A stretch of DNA of 64,000 nt from Euborellia annulipes (taxonomy: Eukaryota > Arthropoda > Insecta > Dermaptera > Anisolabididae), in NCBI GenBank assembly GCA_023213315.1, contig JAKCPI010005689.1:372001-436000 (forward strand). Direction: 5' to 3'. Each line of letters starts with the position of its first letter. Within the stretch, counting starts at the first letter, position 1. Under the pieces are notes generated by a model. It had not been told where the DNA came from, did no database searches, and saw nothing but the letters and a program-made list of their open reading frames with translations. Shown piece by piece: positions 57,078-64,000 of this stretch. The translations under genes and the position numbers were made by a program.

Positions 57078-58164
57078 TTAAAGAATATCTTGTTTTAACG
57101 TTTGCACTAAACGCATATTCTGCTCATCAGTACCCACTGTAATACGCAAAAACTGATTAATACGAGGCTTATTGAAATAACGCACAATAATACCTTGTTC
57201 ACGTAATTTCTGGGCGAGTTTGCCTGCATCATGGACTGAGTGTGAAGCAAAAATAAAGTTCGCTTTGGATGGCAAAACTTTAAAACCCAAGGTAGTTAAG
57301 TCATCTACTAACTTTTCACGACTAGAAATAACTTTCTGTAGTTGTTCTTCAAAATAAGCCTGATCTTCAAAAGAGGCTACTGCGGCCGCAATTGCAAAAC
57401 GGTCAATAGGATATGAATTAAAACTATTTTTTACAGCTTCAAGCGCCGCAATTAAATGTGGCTGAGCGATTGCAAAACCAACGCGCAAACCAGCTAATGA
57501 ACGAGACTTCGAAGTTGTTTGACAAACAACCAAATTCTCATAGCGATTTACTAAACTCACAGCAGACTCGGTACCAAAATCAACATAAGCCTTCATCGAT
57601 CACCACCACCCGATCTGGATTTGCTTTTAAGATTTGCTCGATATCTGGCAAATCCATTGCAATACTGGTTGGTGCATTAGGGTTTGTAATAACAATCCCA
57701 CCATTGGGTTGTATATAGTCCTTAGCTTCTATCTCGAAATTCTCATTAAGTGGAATTTCTTTAGTTTTTGTTCCAAAGAACTGACTATAAACTGGATAAA
57801 AACTATAAGTAATATCCGGATAAAGAATCGGTTCGTCTTGAAGGAAAAATGCTTTAAAAATATGAGCAAGTACTTCGTCTGAGCCGTTACCAACAAAAAC
57901 TTGAGAAATCTCGATATTCTGTTGCTTAGCAATCGCTTGTTTTAAAGCTGTTGCATCTGGGTCTGGATATAAGCGCAATGCATCAGCTTGCTGAGTTAAA
58001 ACAGCTTGAACTGCTTCAACTACTTTTGGTGATGGCGGATATGGGTTTTCATTCGTATTAAGTTTCAATAAATTCTGAATTTTAGGCTGTTCACCAGGTA
58101 CATAAGGCTCTAATTCACGAACTTCTGGACTCCAAAAGCGCATTTGTGCTGTAGATAAAGTCAT
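57078..58164 (-). CDS. hisC: Histidinol-phosphate aminotransferase (frameshifted)
   Basis: PLP-dependent transaminase of histidine synthesis, converting imidazole-acetol phosphate to histidinol phosphate; about 361 residues when joined. [11 protein letters not shown] (about 32-42), VGNGSDEVL (about 83-91), [10 protein letters not shown], and the PLP-lysine segment [16 protein letters not shown] are present. The frame breaks at 57590-57591 where one extra C (minus strand GG) turns VIDEAYVDFG into VIDEGL and a stop. It starts 11 bases after a strong hairpin terminator, with no room for a separate promoter between. Confidence 0.88.
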
Positions 58165-58174
58165 GGTCTTATCT

Positions 58175-58199
58175 CAAAAAAGGGCTGAAAATCAGCCCT
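58175..58199 (-). terminator. Intrinsic terminator between hisD and hisC
   Basis: On the minus strand AGGGCTGA pairs with TCAGCCCT (three-base loop), followed by six T. Only about 11 bases separate it from the hisC ATG, so transcripts reaching hisC must read through it or start inside or before it. Confidence 0.85.
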
Positions 58200-58233
58200 G
58201 AGTAATAATTAAAACACTACAAGGTTTATAAAC

Positions 58234-59523
58234 TTATTGATAACGATAGCGTGCTGAGCGTGCATGGGCATCTAAGTTCTCTTGAACTGCCAATATATCA
58301 GCTGTTTTAGCTAAGGTTTTAACCCCATCTTTCGAACACATAATTAGGCTCGAGCGTTTTTGAAAGTCATAAACGCCTAATGGAGAAGAAAAACGAGCAG
58401 TTCCAGATGTTGGCAATACATGATTTGGGCCCGCACAATAATCACCGATTGCTTCAGGTGTATAACGCCCCATGAAAATTGCTCCAGCATGACGAATATC
58501 TTCGCTCATCGCTTCGGCATCATCTAGGCATAGTTCCAAATGCTCTGGTGCAACCTGATTAATCAACTCAATTGCTTCTGCACGGTCTTTGACTAATACC
58601 AATGCACCACGGTTTTCAATTGAGGTTCGCGCAATATCTGCCTTTGGCAATTCATTTAAATGCTTTTCAATTGCCAACTCTACTGCATTGAGCAAAGCTT
58701 CATCTGGAGTTATGAAAATAGCTTGAGCCACTGTGTCATGTTCAGCTTGGGATAAAACATCCATCGCTAACCAATCTGCATTATTCTCACCTTCTGCATA
58801 TACTAAAATTTCAGAAGGTCCAGCAATCATATCGATGCCGACTTGACCAAATACAGCACGTTTAGCAGCTGCTACAAAACGATTCCCTGGCCCAGTAATT
58901 TTATCTACAGCCGGAATTGTCTGTGTACCATAAGCTAAAGCTGCTACGGCCTGCGCACCACCAATGGTAAAAACTCGGCTGACTCCAGCAAGGTAAGCTG
59001 CCGCAAGAACTAATGGGTTTAATTCACCATTTGGTGCTGGCACAACCATAATAATTTCGGGTACACCCGCAACATGAGCAGGTACTGCGTTCATTAGAAC
59101 TGAAGATGGATAAGAGGCCAAACCACCAGGCACATAAATACCGACACGGTCTAGGGGCGTAACTTTTTGTCCTAGTGTATTGCCCAAATCATCTATATAA
59201 GTCCAGCTATCTTGTTTCTGAGCTTCATGAAATGTACGAATACGCTTTGCGGCTAACTCTAGAGCATCACGAATTTCTGGGCTTAAACTGTCAAAAGCAG
59301 TTTTAAGTTGTTCTTGAGATAATTCTAAATCTGAAAATTGATGCGCAGGATGTCGATCGAACTGTTGAGTAAGCTTTAAAACATGATCATCACCATGCTG
59401 ACGAACATCAGCAATAATTTGATCTACTGTTTGCACTAAATTAAGATCATTCACAGTTTCGAATGCTAAAAGCTCAGCAAAAACCTGTTTGAAGTTCTGA
59501 TCTTGAGTCGATAAACGTCGCAT
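58234..59523 (-). CDS. hisD: Histidinol dehydrogenase
   Basis: NAD- and zinc-dependent enzyme oxidising L-histidinol to histidine in the last two steps of histidine synthesis. I start at ATG 59523 ([15 protein letters not shown]), 429 residues; a GTG at 59535 is in frame. Conserved blocks are [62 protein letters not shown], the HLELC histidine region, and ADGAIF-like [20 protein letters not shown] ending in the substrate loop [14 protein letters not shown] long stem-loop lies just before the start. Confidence 0.94.
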   Translation of the reverse strand: MRRLSTQDQNFKQVFAELLAFETVNDLNLVQTVDQIIADVRQHGDDHVLKLTQQFDRHPAHQFSDLELSQEQLKTAFDSLSPEIRDALELAAKRIRTFHEAQKQDSWTYIDDLGNTLGQKVTPLDRVGIYVPGGLASYPSSVLMNAVPAHVAGVPEIIMVVPAPNGELNPLVLAAAYLAGVSRVFTIGGAQAVAALAYGTQTIPAVDKITGPGNRFVAAAKRAVFGQVGIDMIAGPSEILVYAEGENNADWLAMDVLSQAEHDTVAQAIFITPDEALLNAVELAIEKHLNELPKADIARTSIENRGALVLVKDRAEAIELINQVAPEHLELCLDDAEAMSEDIRHAGAIFMGRYTPEAIGDYCAGPNHVLPTSGTARFSSPLGVYDFQKRSSLIMCSKDGVKTLAKTADILAVQENLDAHARSARYRYQ

Positions 59524-59530
59524 CAATTTA

Positions 59531-59584
59531 CCCACAAGGCGAAAAAGAAAAAGTAAGTTTACTCTTTTTCTAAGCGCTTGTGGG
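59531..59584 (-). promoter_or_regulatory. Stem-loop directly upstream of hisD
   Basis: Arms CCCACAAG (59531-59538, plus strand) and CTTGTGGG (59577-59584) pair, with an inner GAAAAAG/CTTTTTC pairing and a small internal loop. On the hisD transcript the distal arm ends eight bases before the ATG, so it can hide the ribosome-binding region. Confidence 0.45.
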
Positions 59585-59630
59585 CATCATCTAGCTTAAC
59601 TATTGCAAAAGCATGATGGGAAATTGCTTT

Positions 59631-61577
<1,947 letters not shown>

Positions 61578-61829
61578 TTAAGCTCCGAAAAGGCTTGCTT
61601 TACGCCATTCATCTTTGGTCATTGCACGAATTGTTACTGCGTGAACTTCCCCACTTGCAATATAAGTATTTAATGGTGCATAAACTAATTGTTGACGAGC
61701 CACTGTACGCTTACCTTCAAATTGATCATCCACAATACGGAGGTCAAATTTTCCAGCCTGTCCGCTCACCGCTACTTCCGCTACTGGGAAAGCTTCTTTT
61801 AAAATTTGAGTGAGCTGTTCACTATTCAT
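61578..61829 (-). CDS. ibaG: BolA/IbaG-family protein
   Basis: Small BolA-fold protein of 83 residues from ATG 61829 (MNSEQLTQILKEAFPVAEVAV), GAGG upstream. The conserved histidine in ASGEVHAVTIRAMT near residue 62, with a monothiol glutaredoxin, may ligate a [2Fe-2S] cluster. It lies six bases before murA, the conserved ibaG(yrbA)-murA order of gammaproteobacteria. Confidence 0.9.
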   Translation of the reverse strand: MNSEQLTQILKEAFPVAEVAVSGQAGKFDLRIVDDQFEGKRTVARQQLVYAPLNTYIASGEVHAVTIRAMTKDEWRKASLFGA

Positions 61830-61918
61830 TGCAAAGACCTCTGACACACCTAAGGGGTAAAACGGAGTATTTTACTATAACTTTTTCCAAGAATTCAGTA
61901 CGTGTTTCTATTTTATCA

Positions 61919-61947
61919 ATAAAAAAGAGGCTATCTTTCAAGCCTCT
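61919..61947 (-). terminator. Intrinsic terminator after hpf
   Basis: On the minus strand AGAGGCT pairs with AGCCTCT around an eight-base loop, followed by six T. It lies 20 bases after the hpf stop and separates rpoN-hpf from ibaG-murA. Confidence 0.88.
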
Positions 61948-61966
61948 CTTAATTTCACAAAACTTC

Positions 61967-62305
61967 TTAAACAGAAACAGTAACTTGCGAATAAGTACAT
62001 TGCATTTTACGATATCTTAATAATTGTTTTTTTAATTTTTCAGTCAATTTTTTAATTGAAGTATACATATCATCAGCGGTTGCCTGAGCAAACAACTCAA
62101 TCCCAGGCAATCTTACGATAGCCTCTGCAACATGATTTGAACTGCCCTTATGAGAGCGCTTATCAATTTGATGATCTTTCGTTAATTTAATCTGCATACT
62201 GTTCACCTGATCTAGGTGTTTCGTTAATTGATTAAATTTTGATTTAATATTTTCTTCTATAGCTGGTGTAATTGCTAAATGATGTCCACGAATCGTTATT
62301 TGCAT
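61967..62305 (-). CDS. hpf: Ribosome hibernation promoting factor / sigma54 modulation protein
   Basis: Ribosome-associated protein that silences 70S ribosomes in stationary phase. I start at ATG 62305 (MQITIRGHHLAITPAIEENI), 112 residues, the short form; the frame upstream of it is open but not homologous. TDKHQ-type basic stretch TKDHQIDKRSHKG and the terminal YSQVTVSV fit the family. It directly follows rpoN, the standard gene order. Confidence 0.92.
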   Translation of the reverse strand: MQITIRGHHLAITPAIEENIKSKFNQLTKHLDQVNSMQIKLTKDHQIDKRSHKGSSNHVAEAIVRLPGIELFAQATADDMYTSIKKLTEKLKKQLLRYRKMQCTYSQVTVSV

Positions 62306-62472
62306 AATTCTATCCCTCACCTTTTTTAGGTTATTTAAAGAAGAACCAAAACAATTTAATGCTATCAAAAAGAAACTTAGAACAATTAAACCATTTTAGC
62401 GACTCCTCTTGGTGAAATTGAAATTTCATTATTTCGTAATAATGAATCTCTAGAATAGCCATACTTCAAAAT

Positions 62473-63921
62473 TCAGATCAAGACTTTTCTTTCAGACGAT
62501 GAAGGAATATGTAACGATTCTCGATATTTTGCGACTGTTCTTCTTGCTACTTCAATTCCCTCATCTTTTAATAATGTAGCAATTACATTATCTGACAAAG
62601 GTTTACGCGGATTTTCACTTGCTACCAGCTTTTTAATCATTGCACGAATAGCAGTTGAAGAAGCCTCCCCTCCGGATGTAGTACCCACATGGCTAGAGAA
62701 AAAATATTTCAACTCAAAAAGGCCACGTGGAGTAAGCATATACTTATTTGTGGTTACGCGAGAAACTGTAGACTCATGCAATTCCACTTCTTCAGCAACA
62801 TCTCGAAGAACCAGCGGTTTCATTGCTTCAGCGCCTATCTCTAAAAAAGATTTTTGATGCTCAACAATACAGGATGCTACTTTTAATAGCGTTTTATGTC
62901 TTTCATCAATACTTTTAATAAAGTTTTTTGCCTCAAGCATCTGATTACGTAAATATAAATTGTCTTCACTTTGATCTGCTCTACGAATCATACTAGAGTA
63001 AAAAGTATTAATTCTTAGTTTAGGTAATATATCTGGGTTTAGTTGAACCTGCCAATGCAAATCTTTTTTAGAAACCACTACATCGGGAATTTGATAATCT
63101 GATTCTTGTTTATCAAAATCCATCCCTGGATACGGTTTCAATGTTTTTAAAAGATTGATTGCAAACTTCAATTGATCTTTCGTTAGACCTGTCTGCTTGA
63201 GTAATTTATTTAGATCATTTGCTATTAAAAGTTCATAATGTTGCAATAGGCTTTTTGCTTCATTTAAATATTCAACGTCTTTCGATAAAAATTCGAGCTG
63301 TATTTTTAAACATTCTGCTAAATTACGTGAACCGATTCCTAATGGATCAAGTCTTTGAATATGCTTTAAAACAACTAAAACTTCATCTTCTTCTATCTCT
63401 TCTTCAATATCCATTTCATCCAATAATTGCTGTGATGCTAAAATGATTTCCTCTAATTCAGCATCCAAGAATCCTTTATCATCTAATGCATCAACAATAC
63501 AGTAAGCAATTAATTGATCTATTTTAGAAAAGTGTAGAAGATTAACTTGTTCTAAAATATGTTCTTTTAAAGATAATTGAACTTGGCGATTATCCTCTCG
63601 CTCTTCAAACTCTGGAGTTGCCAAAGCAGTTGATTGATGAGTATAAATATCATCCCACTCAGTATCGACTGGTAAATCATCAGGCAAATGATTTGCATTT
63701 AATTCAGTTGTTAAGTCATCTGATTCTTTACTTTCTAATGTAGACAGACTTTCTATTAATGACTCTTCTTCTATTTTTTCAAGTAAAGGATTACTATCTA
63801 GTTGGATCTGAATTTCTTGTTCAAGCTCTAAACTAGAGAGTTGTAACAAACGAATCGCCTGCTGCAATTGAGGTGTTAACGATAGAGAATTCGCAACTTT
63901 CAACCCAACAGATAATTTCAT
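62473..63921 (-). CDS. rpoN: RNA polymerase sigma-54 factor
   Basis: Alternative sigma factor for -24/-12 promoters that needs enhancer-binding activators. It has 482 residues. The N-terminal region I is glutamine- and leucine-rich (LSLTPQLQQAIRLLQLSSLE, about 14-33), followed by an acidic region II (about 50-110). The core-binding domain covers about 120-300, and the C-terminus has the helix-turn-helix (LRDVAEEVELHESTVSRVTT) and the RpoN box ARRTVAKYRESLHIPSS near 460-476. It is followed by hpf. Confidence 0.96.
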   Translation of the reverse strand: MKLSVGLKVANSLSLTPQLQQAIRLLQLSSLELEQEIQIQLDSNPLLEKIEEESLIESLSTLESKESDDLTTELNANHLPDDLPVDTEWDDIYTHQSTALATPEFEEREDNRQVQLSLKEHILEQVNLLHFSKIDQLIAYCIVDALDDKGFLDAELEEIILASQQLLDEMDIEEEIEEDEVLVVLKHIQRLDPLGIGSRNLAECLKIQLEFLSKDVEYLNEAKSLLQHYELLIANDLNKLLKQTGLTKDQLKFAINLLKTLKPYPGMDFDKQESDYQIPDVVVSKKDLHWQVQLNPDILPKLRINTFYSSMIRRADQSEDNLYLRNQMLEAKNFIKSIDERHKTLLKVASCIVEHQKSFLEIGAEAMKPLVLRDVAEEVELHESTVSRVTTNKYMLTPRGLFELKYFFSSHVGTTSGGEASSTAIRAMIKKLVASENPRKPLSDNVIATLLKDEGIEVARRTVAKYRESLHIPSSSERKVLI

Positions 63922-64000
63922 ATATTTCAGATTCCATTAAACAAGCAAAAATCATGCCTATTCAATATTTATAACATATAGTTTCTATTTATCATATATA

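Overview
The window is about 39-40 % GC bacterial chromosome. Its gene content and order (rpoN-hpf-bolA-murA-hisG-hisD-hisC, the filABCDEF cluster, DcaP porins, a guanidine-II riboswitch before sugE) point to Acinetobacter, most likely the A. calcoaceticus-baumannii complex. No transposase, prophage or CRISPR array is visible.

Layout. 0-5 kb: a cut-off LysR regulator, a LysE-type exporter, and a divergent desaturase/AraC pair. 3.7-9 kb: an apparent FadL-BASS symporter-M20 amidohydrolase operon, preceded by a DcaP-like porin. 9-21 kb: a tricarboxylate region with a tctCBA tripartite transporter plus an AbrB-family protein, two paralogous LysR regulators, a citrate/tricarballylate MFS permease, a ModA-like periplasmic protein that is probably an aconitate isomerase, and TcuA/TcuB oxidoreductase genes. 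21-29 kb: HPP/TetR around a perfect 24-bp palindrome, a glutarate catabolic cluster (CoA-transferase, MFS, gcdH, divergent LysR) and a zinc alcohol dehydrogenase. 29-34.6 kb: adenosine deaminase, a 7-bp tandem repeat, a four-gene tRNA operon with a clear sigma70 promoter, nadA, argJ, ogt and riboswitch-controlled sugE/gdx. 34.7-38.8 kb: copper resistance genes. 38.8-47 kb: housekeeping genes (HAD phosphatase, rpe, DUF2218, fghA, C13 peptidase, rsmJ, tsaB, gamma-carbonic anhydrase, two Nudix) with a phased array of DnaA-box-like sites. 47-55.4 kb: the fil cluster. 55.7-64 kb: pabB, hisC, hisD, hisG, murA, bolA, hpf and rpoN.

About 18 genes carry frameshifts, mostly single-base changes in homopolymers, and they include genes normally essential (murA, tsaB) and biosynthetic genes (hisC, pabB). 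This is best read as indel error in the assembly rather than gene decay. I therefore give the full span of each broken gene and state where the frame changes. The tcuA-tcuB-HPP stretch (18.9-21.8 kb) is the worst and might contain real decay as well.

The most unusual items are the fil locus, whose composition (secreted repetitive subunit, C39-like peptidase, outer-membrane barrels, lipoprotein) resembles the Pseudomonas Fap amyloid secretion system; the 12-bp-phased DnaA-box array next to rpe; a shared promoter motif linking the tricarboxylate genes; and RNA hairpins placed directly in front of hisC and hisD.
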